A DNA stretch of 64,000 nucleotides from Pseudoneobacillus rhizosphaerae (GTDB lineage: Bacteria > Bacillota > Bacilli > Bacillales > Cytobacillaceae). Where the stretch lies: contig NZ_CAKJTG010000004.1 of NCBI RefSeq assembly GCF_917563885.1, positions 121,876-185,875 of the forward strand, given 5' to 3'. This document shows, in pieces, positions 46,162 through 54,805 of the stretch. The stretch's first letter is position 1, and each line of letters opens with the position of its first letter. Below the pieces are notes generated by a model. The model ran no database searches and was not told where the DNA came from. It worked only from the letters and a program-made list of their open reading frames with translations. The position numbers were made by a program, and so were the translations under genes.

Positions 46162-46488
46162 TTAACTATGCTCTTTCAAAAAGGCTTCCTTCGTTTCTTT
46201 GACGAGACCAGTCACTTCAGGTGTTAGCTCACGTATCTCATCTATTTTCTTTGTAATAAAAGAAATATCTTCACTTATTTGGCTTGCAGTTTCTTTAAAT
46301 TCCTTGGTTTTCTCAATTACAGTTGTTGCTATTTCTTTAGGATGTGTAAAACCGTAAGAAATATTTTTTGCTATCTTACCGTATTTATCACCCACCGCAT
46401 GTCTTGTATCTCGATCCAATAAGCTGATTAGTCCGCCAGCAATTGCGCCAGCCAATACGCCTGTCCAAAACTTATTTGTGTTCCCCAT
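46162..46488 (-). CDS. YtxH-domain-like small protein
   Basis: A 108-aa protein with one glycine-rich N-terminal membrane segment (FWTGVLAGAIAGGLISLL) followed by a long amphipathic, Lys/Glu-rich helix with coiled-coil character. This layout is that of YtxH/YhbH-like general-stress proteins, and the match is by architecture rather than a distinctive motif. It begins 15 bp ahead of the YihY gene and probably forms an operon with it. Confidence 0.65.
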   Translation of the reverse strand: MGNTNKFWTGVLAGAIAGGLISLLDRDTRHAVGDKYGKIAKNISYGFTHPKEIATTVIEKTKEFKETASQISEDISFITKKIDEIRELTPEVTGLVKETKEAFLKEHS

Positions 46489-46643
46489 ATTTAAAACGCC
46501 CCTTTGTTCTAAGTTGTTTTCATTTAATCCATTTTACCAAAACTTAGCAATGAAGAAAACGAGATCCCTTCTTTCCTCACGGTTGACTTTTGATTTTAAA
46601 AGTGAAAAGATAAATTGTAGTACTCTTGGGGAGGATGAATATT

Positions 46644-46865
46644 TTGGATTTAACTCAAAAATCGGTTGAGAATGTGGAATACATGATTGAAAAGATAAAA
46701 GAAAAATTAAAGGTTTTAAACTTCGCGGCCATTAAGCCGTCACACTTTGATGAAGAAATGTACGAGGAATTAAAGGATATATATGATTTAGTGATGAAAA
46801 AACCTACCTTCAGTCCTAATGAAATGCAGGCCATTGTTGAAGAGTTAGGAAGCTTAAAAAAGTAA
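46644..46865 (+). CDS. yfkK: DUF1128-family small protein (YfkK-like)
   Basis: A short helical protein with the family pattern [45 protein letters not shown] and [17 protein letters not shown]. The start is ambiguous: ATG 46635 touches the GGGGAGG sequence, while TTG 46644 is nine bases from it and gives a 73-aa protein starting MDLTQKS; I prefer the latter. Function unknown. Convergent with map. Confidence 0.78.
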   Translation: MDLTQKSVENVEYMIEKIKEKLKVLNFAAIKPSHFDEEMYEELKDIYDLVMKKPTFSPNEMQAIVEELGSLKK

Positions 46866-46870
46866 ATGAT

Positions 46871-46905
46871 AGAGGGTTTGCCAGGTGGCAAACCCTCATT
46901 TTTTT
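46871..46905. terminator. bidirectional terminator
   Basis: GAGGGTTTGCC (46872-46882) pairs with GGCAAACCCTC (46887-46897), followed by a T-run. Confidence 0.88.
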
Positions 46906-46906
46906 A

Positions 46907-47662
46907 TTAAATCGAATCTTGATCCGTTAAAATGACTGGACCATCTTTTGTGATTGCAATCGTATGCTCATACTGCGCTGAATATTTTCCATCAATTGTT
47001 CTCGCGGTCCACTGATTATCATCCATTTTCGTTCGGTAATCTCCTACGTTAACCATCGGCTCAATCGTGAACACCATTCCTTCTTTAATCCTTGCTCCCT
47101 TACCAGGTAAACCAAAGTGAGGGACATCGGGTTTTTCATGAATTGTGTTCCCAATCCCATGACCAATAAAGTTACGTACAACTGAAAAACCTTCTCCCTC
47201 TACGTACGTTTGAATCGCATGTCCGATATCACCAATTCGATTTCCAGGCTGAGCTACGTCAATCGCTTTATATAAAGAATCCTTCGTTATGTTTAATAAT
47301 TTTGTCGTCTCAGATGAAACCTTTCCGACTGGATAGGACCAAGCCGAATCGGCTAACCCTCCATTTAAATTAACTACCATATCAATTGTAACGATATCGC
47401 CCTCTTGAAGTGGTGTTTTTCGAGGGAAACCGTGGCAAACCTCATCATTAATACTTGCACAGGTTGCGTATTCATAACCTCTATACCCCTTTTGTTCAGG
47501 AGTCGCCCCATACTTTTTTAAAAACTTCTCCACAAATGTATCTATCTCCCAAGTAGTCACTCCTGGTTTTATTAACTTGGCTATCTCTTTATGGCAAGCC
47601 GCAAGGACCTTCCCTGCCTCTCGCATTTTTTCAATTTCGCGAGGTGATTTTAGGACAATCAT
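46907..47662 (-). CDS. map: type I methionyl aminopeptidase
   Basis: Removes the N-terminal methionine from nascent proteins. The 251-aa enzyme has the five metal-ligand blocks: CASINDEVCHGFP, VTIDMVVNLNGGLADSAWSY (two Asp), FIGHGIGNTIHEKPDVPHFG (His), VFTIEPMVNVG (Glu) and YSAQYEHTIAIT (Glu). It starts at ATG 47662 with AAGGGGAAA upstream. Bacilli have two such genes. This one lies outside the ribosomal protein operon and fits the second copy, YflG in B. subtilis. Confidence 0.93.
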   Translation of the reverse strand: MIVLKSPREIEKMREAGKVLAACHKEIAKLIKPGVTTWEIDTFVEKFLKKYGATPEQKGYRGYEYATCASINDEVCHGFPRKTPLQEGDIVTIDMVVNLNGGLADSAWSYPVGKVSSETTKLLNITKDSLYKAIDVAQPGNRIGDIGHAIQTYVEGEGFSVVRNFIGHGIGNTIHEKPDVPHFGLPGKGARIKEGMVFTIEPMVNVGDYRTKMDDNQWTARTIDGKYSAQYEHTIAITKDGPVILTDQDSI

Positions 47663-47914
47663 ATTTCCCCTTCTTTCCGTGCTTATCATTTCCAACACCA
47701 TCATTAAGTTACCTATCATTTTACTCCTTTTTTGACTACAGAAAAAGGAAAAGGCATATTATTGCTCAATATAGTTTTTTCAAAAAACCATTAGTTATTA
47801 AATGTCAATACAACAGATAAATTTTTATTATAATATTGTCTATTTTATGACAATTGTCATATAATAGTTACTAATATATTGACAGTGAAAATCCATTGAA
47901 AGAAGGGAAAAATA

Positions 47915-48028
47915 ATGACTTTTTTCCACATATTAAACTATTCAATCCCCATCGCGTTTATTGTGATATTCGGTTTTTTTCTAGATAGAATATGTAAGCC
48001 TGTAAAAGAAAAAGACTATGAAAAATAG
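47915..48028 (+). CDS. 37-aa single-helix membrane peptide, unknown
   Basis: ATG 47915 with AAGGG seven bases upstream opens a 37-codon frame. The peptide has a hydrophobic segment (residues about 9-24: YSIPIAFIVIFGFFLD) followed by a basic/acidic tail RICKPVKEKDYEK. No family is recognised. The gap 47663-47914 upstream holds only AT-rich sequence with a likely promoter. Confidence 0.5.
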   Translation: MTFFHILNYSIPIAFIVIFGFFLDRICKPVKEKDYEK

Positions 48029-48038
48029 TCTTTGAAGA

Positions 48039-48413
48039 TCAATAAAACTTACTATCAATTTTTTGTTGGTAATTTTTAAATACAGAGGAATTCGTCTTTC
48101 CTCCTCTTTTTGACATCATCTGATTGAATCGGAGCAACTTTTCATTTAGATTTTTTTGTAGCTTCCCTTTTTCCTCTGGATCCTTACAATTTTTCATTAA
48201 GCTTTCTAAGCTCAGCATCTCTTGCTTAATTTTGTTTTCCTCTGGTGTAAACCCGGCATTTTTCATTAATTTATACGCCATTCGTAATTCCTCAGGAACA
48301 CCTGATAAATCTTCTAATACAAGGGGTTTCCCGTAGCCAGGAAGATTATCAAACTCCCCATCTTCCATAGCCTTTTTTATTGCTTGTTCAGAAAGAATAC
48401 TAAAATAATCCAT
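48039..48413 (-). CDS. DUF1992/DnaJ-related small protein (YflB-like)
   Basis: A 124-aa helical protein. ILSEQAIKKAMEDGEFDNLPGYGKPLVLEDLSGVPEELRMAYKLMKNAGFTPEE is the DUF1992 signature, a domain related to the C-terminal part of DnaJ homologue family members. No J-domain HPD motif is present. Role unknown. A GGAGGCGTGATTC-type leader precedes ATG 48413. Confidence 0.82.
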   Translation of the reverse strand: MDYFSILSEQAIKKAMEDGEFDNLPGYGKPLVLEDLSGVPEELRMAYKLMKNAGFTPEENKIKQEMLSLESLMKNCKDPEEKGKLQKNLNEKLLRFNQMMSKRGGKTNSSVFKNYQQKIDSKFY

Positions 48414-48596
48414 GAATCACGCCTCCTTACGAATGATTTAACCTTATAGTTATAGTATAAATTAATCGTAGAAAAATTTCCTTTTTCTACATTTAAATTA
48501 ATATTTATATCGCATTTGATCACTGCCGACCATTTACATACTCCGCTCTTTATTCGGGAAACCTATGTTTGCCAAAGTGAAAGGAGTGGATAAGAA

Positions 48597-48755
48597 ATGG
48601 CTCGTGGAAAACATTTTGAACATAAAAAGAAAGGTCACCCTGGCCCCCTTCCTGCTAACAACCAAGTAGAGCGCCATGCAAAACAGGCTATTGAAGATGA
48701 AGAATTCATCGTGACAGTAGAAGCTTTTAAAAACCGTAGAGAAGAATCGGAATGA
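48597..48755 (+). CDS. 52-aa charged protein, unknown
   Basis: ATG 48597 has AAAGGAG twelve bases upstream. The peptide starts MARGKHFEHKKKGHPGPLP, then becomes acidic (QAIEDEEFIVTVEAFKNRREESE). It has no membrane segment or signal. It is possibly a minor spore protein by its charge pattern, but no family is recognised. It is followed by a strong bidirectional hairpin. Confidence 0.6.
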   Translation: MARGKHFEHKKKGHPGPLPANNQVERHAKQAIEDEEFIVTVEAFKNRREESE

Positions 48756-48764
48756 ACATATTTA

Positions 48765-48797
48765 GGGATAAATCCATTCATCGGATTTATCCCTTTT
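48765..48797. terminator. bidirectional terminator
   Basis: GGGATAAATCC (48765-48775) pairs with GGATTTATCCC (48783-48793), then TTTT. Confidence 0.85.
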
Positions 48798-48800
48798 CAT

Positions 48801-50327
48801 CTAATTCGCTTCTTGCTTTGGTGAAGAATCTACGACCATTTCTTCAACATTTGTATTCCTCATCCAGCTTGCTAAAGCCTCAATATCTGTAGAAAAGATT
48901 CGATCCTTAACAATTGAAGGAGCCACTTGCCTAGCATTCTCAAATAATCCCCTCGTTGCACTAGCCATTTGCTCAACACCACGATATTCCACCGCTTGCA
49001 TTGAACAAAGTAGCTCAATTGCCATCACTCTTCTAGCATTTTGAATAATTTGATAAGCATGTCGCGAGCCTATTGTTCCCATACTTACGTGATCTTCTTG
49101 ATTTGCAGAAGACGGAATCGAATCAACACTGGCTGGATGGGCCAACGTTTTATTTTCAGATACTAGTGATGCTGCACTATATTGCAAAATCATAGCTCCT
49201 GACTGTAGGCCAGGCTCTGGGCTTAAAAACGGCGGTAAGTCGTTTAATTGCGGATTCACTAAACGTTCAATACGGCGTTCAGATATGTTCGCTAACTCGG
49301 CAACCGCGATTTTCATAAAATCCATGGCAAAGGCGATTGGCTGTCCGTGGAAGTTCCCACCTGAAACCACCATGTCACCATCATGGAAAATTAATGGATT
49401 ATCAGTTGCTGCATTGATTTCAATTTCTAATTTTTCCTTAATATAATCCAATGCTTGCCATGAAGCCCCGTGAACCTGAGGGATACATCTTAATGAATAA
49501 GCGTCCTGTACGCGGATTTCCCCTTGTCGGGTGGTTAGCTTACTATCCTTTAAATACCCACGAATTCTAGCAGCCGTATCAACCTGTTGCTTATACCCTC
49601 TAGCAACATGAATTTCTTCTGCGAAGGCATCAGTAATACCTTTTAGTCCCTCCATCGTCATAGATGCAATAAGCTCACTTTGATAGGCTAGATTTTCTGC
49701 CTCTAAGTAACCAACTACACCCATCGCTGTCATGGCCTGTGTTCCGTTGATTAGCGCCAAACCTTCCTTCGCTTCTAACGTTAGAGGAGTTATGCCTTCT
49801 AAAAATAAAACTTCACCTGCAGACAATCTTTTCCCTTGATAGAACACCTCCCCTTCTCCAACAAGTGGCAATACAAGATGAGAAAGTGGAGCCAAATCTC
49901 CACTAGCCCCTAATGACCCTTGCTGTGGAATGACTGGGATAATATCTTTATTAAAAAATTCTAGCAGACGTTCAATGACTAAAGGTCTAATGCCCGAATA
50001 CCCCTTTAATAGGGCATTTGCTCTTAATAAAAGCATTACTTTGGAAACAATCTTCGGAAATGGTTCGCCGACTCCACATGCATGAGAACGAATTAAATTG
50101 ATTTGTAGTTCTCTAACATCATTCTGATCAATTGGAACATCACTAAATTTCCCAAAGCCCGTATTGATGCCATAGACGACTTTTTTATCTGCAACAATTT
50201 TATCAACAGCATCACGGCTTTTTTGAGCAATGGCTAGACTTTCCTTTGATGCTTTCACCGCTAATTTTTTTGTAAGTATCTCTTTTACTGTTTTTAATGT
50301 TAATAAATTCCCATTTAATTCAACCAT
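48801..50327 (-). CDS. hutH: histidine ammonia-lyase
   Basis: First enzyme of histidine degradation, giving urocanate and ammonia. The 508-aa protein has the cofactor-forming triad Ala-Ser-Gly at residues 141-143 ([14 protein letters not shown]), [12 protein letters not shown] at 52-63, and [23 protein letters not shown] and NQEDHVSMG further on. GAGGAG precedes ATG 50327. The other hut genes (hutP, U, I, G) are not adjacent, unlike B. subtilis. The leader contains a terminator-like hairpin. Confidence 0.94.
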   Translation of the reverse strand: MVELNGNLLTLKTVKEILTKKLAVKASKESLAIAQKSRDAVDKIVADKKVVYGINTGFGKFSDVPIDQNDVRELQINLIRSHACGVGEPFPKIVSKVMLLLRANALLKGYSGIRPLVIERLLEFFNKDIIPVIPQQGSLGASGDLAPLSHLVLPLVGEGEVFYQGKRLSAGEVLFLEGITPLTLEAKEGLALINGTQAMTAMGVVGYLEAENLAYQSELIASMTMEGLKGITDAFAEEIHVARGYKQQVDTAARIRGYLKDSKLTTRQGEIRVQDAYSLRCIPQVHGASWQALDYIKEKLEIEINAATDNPLIFHDGDMVVSGGNFHGQPIAFAMDFMKIAVAELANISERRIERLVNPQLNDLPPFLSPEPGLQSGAMILQYSAASLVSENKTLAHPASVDSIPSSANQEDHVSMGTIGSRHAYQIIQNARRVMAIELLCSMQAVEYRGVEQMASATRGLFENARQVAPSIVKDRIFSTDIEALASWMRNTNVEEMVVDSSPKQEAN

Positions 50328-50363
50328 CTGTCTCGCTCCTCTACCACTTTAATTAAATAAAGA

Positions 50364-50404
50364 AAGAGCCTGGATTTTAGTTAATACTAAAATTCCAGGC
50401 TCTT
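50364..50404 (-). promoter_or_regulatory. terminator-like hairpin in the hutH leader (possible attenuator)
   Basis: AAGAGCCTGG (50364-50373) pairs with CCAGGCTCTT (50395-50404) and TTTTAGT (50375-50381) with ACTAAAA (50386-50392). On the minus strand it is followed by a T-rich stretch and sits about 40 bases ahead of the hutH start. In B. subtilis the HutP protein disrupts a terminator before hutH. Whether this hairpin acts similarly is unknown, and it could instead end an upstream transcript. Confidence 0.55.
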
Positions 50405-50581
50405 CGCAACCATATATGTGTATGAAACTTAAATCCATGAGTCATAACTATCCACTTCTTTCAAATGAAAGTGTAAATATTCAAAAAATATATCACTACT
50501 AATAGTTTATGTGTCTTATCCTATTTTTGTCAAGGTGGATATGTTTTCGGTATACTAAGTGAGAGAAAAGGAGTTGTAAGC

Positions 50582-52675
50582 ATGAAATCACTTATTTTAG
50601 CTGAAAAACCAAGTGTAGCGCGAGAGCTAGCGCGTGTCCTTGGCTGCAAACAGCAATCAAAAAGCTACTTAGAAGGTCAACAATATATCGTGACATGGGC
50701 ACTTGGCCATTTAGTTGAATTAAAAATGCCAGAAAAATATGATACGAAATATCGCACTTGGAATTTAGAAGACTTACCGATTATTCCGGATAAAATGGGC
50801 TTAGATGTGATGAAACAAACGAACCATCAGTTCCGGGCGATCGAGAGTCTCGTCAAGCGAAATGATATTAAAGAGATTATTATTGCAACAGATGCGGGAC
50901 GTGAGGGCGAACTCGTTGCTCGCTGGATTTTAGAAAAAATTAAAGTCCGAAAACCGCTAAAGAGACTTTGGATTTCATCCTATACTGATAAGGCCATTAA
51001 AGAAGGTTTTAAAAATCTGAAACCTGGCCAACAGTTTGAAAATCTCTATCAATCAGCTATATGTCGTGCAGAAGCAGACTGGCTGATCGGTTTAAACGTT
51101 ACTAGAGCACTGACTACTAAGTATAAGGACCCCCTTTCAGCAGGGAGAGTGCAAACACCAACGTTGGCGCTGATTTTAGAAAGGGATAATGAAATTCAGA
51201 AATTTGTTCCAAAGGAATACTGGACCATAAAGGTTCCAATCGGAACGAGTGAAGCCGAATGGGAAAAAGATGGGGAGAAGAGAATTTTTGAATTAGATAC
51301 AGTTAATCGAATAAAAGAAAGTCTCGAGAATTCGGAAGCCATTGTTGAAAATGTAAAAAAATCTTCCAAAAAAGAACCACAGCCACTTCCTTATGATTTA
51401 ACCGAATTGCAGCGTGACTGTAATAAACGATTTGGCTTTTCTGCTAAAAAGACATCAACTGTACTACAGAGATTATATGAACAATATAAATTGGTCACCT
51501 ATCCAAGAACCGATTCACGATATTTAACTACTGATATGGAAGCGACGATGCTAGAGCGCTTACAAGCGATGCAGTCTGGATATAAAGAAGAAACAATCCT
51601 TCCGATTAAAAATCGTGGAAAAGTTTCGACTAAAAAAGTATTTAATAATGAAAAAGTAACCGATCACCATGCGATTATTCCGACGGAGGAAAGACTTCGC
51701 CTAGATGTATTGGATAACGATGAGCGTAAGGTTTACGATATCATCGCTCGCCGTTTCCTTGCCTTGTTTTACCCAGAATACGAGTCTGAAACTACCCAAG
51801 TTAGTTTAAAAGCAGGCAACGAAAAACTTGTTTTAAGGGATACAACGATTATTAATCTTGGTTTTAAAAAGGTGATAAACAAAGAAACAAGTACACCAGA
51901 AGTAAGTAAAAAAGTAAGCTTAGAGGTCGGTAAAAAGTTTCCGATTAAAGCTGTACAAGTCATTAAAGGTTTAACAGAACCACCAAGTCGTTTTTCCGAA
52001 GCCGATTTATTAGGAAGAATGGAAAAGTTCGGATTAGGTACCCCAGCAACCCGAGCAGATTTAATTGAGAGAATTATTGAAACAGAAGTTGTAGAGCGTC
52101 AAAATGGTAAGCTTTTTCCGACAGCTAAAGGGAAACAGCTTTTTGAACTCGTTAACGATGAACTGAAATCCCCTGACCTAACAGCAAAATGGGAGAAACA
52201 ACTAGAATTAATTTCAAAAGGTAAAGCTAATCCAAAGGAATTTTCACAAAACATTCGAAAGCTAACCGAAAAGTTAGTTAACGAAGTGAAGGGCAGTAAT
52301 AAATCTTATAAGGCTCATAACTTAACGGGTTCCAAATGCCCAGAATGTGAATCATTTCTTAAGGAACGGAATACGAAAGAGGGAAAAATTCTCGTCTGCT
52401 CTAGTCACGAATGTAGCTACCGCCGACGTAAGGACCCTAAGCTATCTAATCGTCGCTGTCCACAATGTCGTAAAAAGATGGAAATACACGAAGGTAAAGC
52501 TGGAGCCTATTTTCAATGTCGCCCATGTAATCTAGTCGAAAAAGCAGAACACAAGAAGAAGGCTGTTTCTAAACATGAAGAGCGAAAACTTGTGCAAAAG
52601 TACTCTGGCAAAGATGATGACTTTGGAACAAGTCTTGGAGATTTGTTGAAGGCTGCTTTGAAAGATAAAGAGTAA
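50582..52675 (+). CDS. topB: DNA topoisomerase III
   Basis: A type IA topoisomerase of 697 aa. Residues 1-130 form the TOPRIM domain (LAEKPSVARELARVLG; IIIATDAGREGELVARWIL with the acidic triad). The active-site tyrosine lies in LVTYPRTDSRYL near 307, followed by HHAIIPTE. The C-terminus carries two zinc-ribbon-like cysteine groups (CPECESFL...CSSHEC and CPQCRKKM...CRPC). AAAGGAG precedes ATG 50582. It is a single-gene unit with a good terminator. Confidence 0.94.
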   Translation: MKSLILAEKPSVARELARVLGCKQQSKSYLEGQQYIVTWALGHLVELKMPEKYDTKYRTWNLEDLPIIPDKMGLDVMKQTNHQFRAIESLVKRNDIKEIIIATDAGREGELVARWILEKIKVRKPLKRLWISSYTDKAIKEGFKNLKPGQQFENLYQSAICRAEADWLIGLNVTRALTTKYKDPLSAGRVQTPTLALILERDNEIQKFVPKEYWTIKVPIGTSEAEWEKDGEKRIFELDTVNRIKESLENSEAIVENVKKSSKKEPQPLPYDLTELQRDCNKRFGFSAKKTSTVLQRLYEQYKLVTYPRTDSRYLTTDMEATMLERLQAMQSGYKEETILPIKNRGKVSTKKVFNNEKVTDHHAIIPTEERLRLDVLDNDERKVYDIIARRFLALFYPEYESETTQVSLKAGNEKLVLRDTTIINLGFKKVINKETSTPEVSKKVSLEVGKKFPIKAVQVIKGLTEPPSRFSEADLLGRMEKFGLGTPATRADLIERIIETEVVERQNGKLFPTAKGKQLFELVNDELKSPDLTAKWEKQLELISKGKANPKEFSQNIRKLTEKLVNEVKGSNKSYKAHNLTGSKCPECESFLKERNTKEGKILVCSSHECSYRRRKDPKLSNRRCPQCRKKMEIHEGKAGAYFQCRPCNLVEKAEHKKKAVSKHEERKLVQKYSGKDDDFGTSLGDLLKAALKDKE

Positions 52676-52685
52676 TTATAAAAAT

Positions 52686-52728
52686 TATTGGCCCGCCTGC
52701 TTAATCGCAAGACGGGCCAAATTTTTTA
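52686..52728. terminator. topB terminator
   Basis: TTGGCCCG (52688-52695) pairs with CGGGCCAA (52713-52720), then ATTTTTT. Confidence 0.85.
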
Positions 52729-53709
52729 TTAACTGATTTCTCGATTATCCATGATGATTTCGTCGCTTTTATAATTTTCCTTTAACCATGTAGCCATTGT
52801 CTTAAGTGCATCTTCATGAATAGGACGTTTTAATATCTCTTTAAAGATTTTTCGCATATTCAAAATGCTCTTAGGCTCCGTTTGTACTCTAAGACCATGT
52901 TCCATATTCGAAATAATATGAAACTCACTTTTACCTTGTACTAGATTGGATAATTCATTTAATACTTCTCCGTCTACTAAAACATCTTTATTCCCCTGTA
53001 AAGCAAACACTGGACAAGTCACCTTTTTCAACGCTTCTCTTGTGTTGTAGGCATGATGTTCCCGCGTCCATTTTGCTGGGTACTTAAAGAAAAGCTGAAT
53101 TTTAACAATGTCTTTATCTGACTCCATAATTTTCCGCATTTGCTTTTCAAATTGTTTTTCGCCCTTAACATCTATTTTCAATTGACGGTATAACCACCCT
53201 TTAAACCCAGGTAATTCTTGTAATTCCTTATAACTTAGCAAACGCTGTTTATTTGTCGCTTCAATTACATTGTCTACTCCACCTGAAAGTAACATAACTC
53301 CCGCTAGATTAAAAGACTCTGTAAGTTTAGTTGCAATGACAGTTCCTTCACTATGACCGCAAACAATAATTTTTTCTGTATCTACATTTGGGTGAGACTG
53401 TAAAAACTCAATCGATTTCTTCGCATCTTCAACTAAGTCGGATAATCCAGTCGCTATCCACTCGCCATCACTCTTACCAGTCCCTCTTTTATCATATCTA
53501 AATGTGACAAAACCTAAATCTGTCATATAATGAGCTATATCCTTATAAAGGTTAGTCGGATATTTCCCTTTACGATCGTTACCATCTCGGTCTAATGGTC
53601 CTGATCCCGCTATGATTAGAATAGCAGGATATTTCCCTTTTCCTGCTGCAGGAACTCTAATAGATCCGTAAATTGTGTTTTCACCATTTAATTTGATTTC
53701 TTTTTCCAT
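52729..53709 (-). CDS. alpha/beta hydrolase
   Basis: A 326-aa serine hydrolase fold. The oxyanion region IIAGSGPLDRDGNDR, the nucleophile elbow CGHSEGTVIA (Ser near 120), an Asp in ALQGNKDVLVD and His in ISNMEHGLR make up a plausible catalytic triad. A helical lid lies between about 170 and 245. It resembles serine aminopeptidase/acyl-transferase type hydrolases (YqkD-like); the substrate is unknown. ATG 53709 has AAGGAG eight bases upstream. It follows the regulator gene by 12 bp and is certainly in the same operon. Confidence 0.85.
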   Translation of the reverse strand: MEKEIKLNGENTIYGSIRVPAAGKGKYPAILIIAGSGPLDRDGNDRKGKYPTNLYKDIAHYMTDLGFVTFRYDKRGTGKSDGEWIATGLSDLVEDAKKSIEFLQSHPNVDTEKIIVCGHSEGTVIATKLTESFNLAGVMLLSGGVDNVIEATNKQRLLSYKELQELPGFKGWLYRQLKIDVKGEKQFEKQMRKIMESDKDIVKIQLFFKYPAKWTREHHAYNTREALKKVTCPVFALQGNKDVLVDGEVLNELSNLVQGKSEFHIISNMEHGLRVQTEPKSILNMRKIFKEILKRPIHEDALKTMATWLKENYKSDEIIMDNREIS

Positions 53710-53721
53710 TTTATCCACTCC

Positions 53722-54258
53722 TTAGTGATTTGGTTTTTCCGGTATGATGATTGTTGCAAAATTTCTTCGTTTCCGTTCTGGTGTTGGTTCATTTAGCATT
53801 GCTTTTTGATAGAGGGAACTGATACTTTTTACTAATTCGATAAATTCTTCATCCGTTAAATTAAGATTAGCTACTCGATAACTGACACCATCCTTCAATA
53901 AATCAATCTCTCCTCGATTCAAGTAATTTTCATATAATCCTACCAATTGAGTAGTGAAGGTGAAAAAAAGTTCTAAATGTTGATCTTTGGAAAAGTTTTT
54001 AAATTCCTCTGGTGAGTTAATAGACTGCTCTTTTAATCCGTAAACCTTTTCCACTGTCCCACGAATCTGATTTTCTTGAACTACTTCAATGACATCCGCT
54101 TCTAAAAGTTTATTTAAATGTCGATACAGTGTTGCTTTTGGTACATCCGTTAGTCGTTCAGCTATTTGTTGAACATTTAGTTTTTTGCCATTTAATAGCG
54201 ATTGGGTAATTTTCATTCGTACTGGATGTAAGATTAATTTTGTCTTCGAATTTTTCAC
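53722..54258 (-). CDS. winged-helix transcriptional regulator (ArsR/YjdC-type)
   Basis: A 178-aa regulator with an N-terminal winged helix: LILHPVRMKITQSLLNGKKLNVQQIAERLTDVPKATLYRHLNKLLEADVIEVV. The remaining 90 residues are helical (LELFFTFTTQLVGLYENYL, LTDEEFIELVKSISSLYQKAM) and probably form the dimer and ligand-binding part. It is the first gene of an operon with an alpha/beta hydrolase and lies immediately downstream of a long perfect palindrome, the natural candidate for its operator. The ligand is unknown. Confidence 0.82.
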   Translation of the reverse strand: MKNSKTKLILHPVRMKITQSLLNGKKLNVQQIAERLTDVPKATLYRHLNKLLEADVIEVVQENQIRGTVEKVYGLKEQSINSPEEFKNFSKDQHLELFFTFTTQLVGLYENYLNRGEIDLLKDGVSYRVANLNLTDEEFIELVKSISSLYQKAMLNEPTPERKRRNFATIIIPEKPNH

Positions 54259-54292
54259 GTTAGCCCACTCCTAATTTATTCATTACTCCGAT

Positions 54293-54326
54293 TTATTATT
54301 ATCATTATCGATAATGATAATAATAA
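54293..54326. promoter_or_regulatory. 34-bp perfect palindrome, candidate operator
   Basis: Two 17-bp arms (54293-54309 and 54310-54326) are exact reverse complements, built from TTATTATTATCATTATC and its complement. A partial repeat GATAATAATAT follows near 54390. It lies about 35-70 bp upstream of the regulator gene, so it probably binds that regulator. It also resembles a Fur box (16 of 19 positions with GATAATGATAATCATTATC). Confidence 0.65.
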
Positions 54327-54548
54327 TGCAAAAAAATTTAGTAACATGCAATACAACATTTTTTCAGTAGTTATATTATTCTCACTTATGATAATAATAT
54401 ACAAAGTGATAACAGTCAACTATTTTTTTTACTACTTTTTTTGTCGATTAATTTCGACTTGTAAACGTTCACAAAGTTGTAATATAATTATACTAATAAG
54501 TAGTTGAAAATATCTTTGTAAATGTATATATTAAGGGGTTGATGAATA

Positions 54549-54701
54549 ATGGAATGGTACGAATACTTATCTCCTCATACGTTTTCAGGCGTCCTTACAT
54601 TTGTCGGCATTTTTACATTTGGTGTAATTGCACATATTAAGGTCTATTCCTCTAAACAACACCAGATTAATTTTGATAAAGATAACCATTTAGTCCAATA
54701 A
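54549..54701 (+). CDS. 50-aa small membrane protein, unknown
   Basis: ATG 54549 with AAGGGG ten bases upstream opens a 50-codon frame. The hydrophobic stretch GVLTFVGIFTFGVIAHIKVY (residues 11-30) predicts one transmembrane helix, followed by a polar tail SSKQHQINFDKDNHLVQ. No family is recognised. It lies between the palindrome-controlled operon and the aminopeptidase gene. Confidence 0.55.
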   Translation: MEWYEYLSPHTFSGVLTFVGIFTFGVIAHIKVYSSKQHQINFDKDNHLVQ

Positions 54702-54805
54702 TAAACGACAGATGACTGTCGTTTTTTTTTGTAAACTTTTTGTTTTCTTTTTATAGATAGAATCGGTACAATAAATAGGAAGATTCTGATAAAGGGGTTT
54801 TGTAA

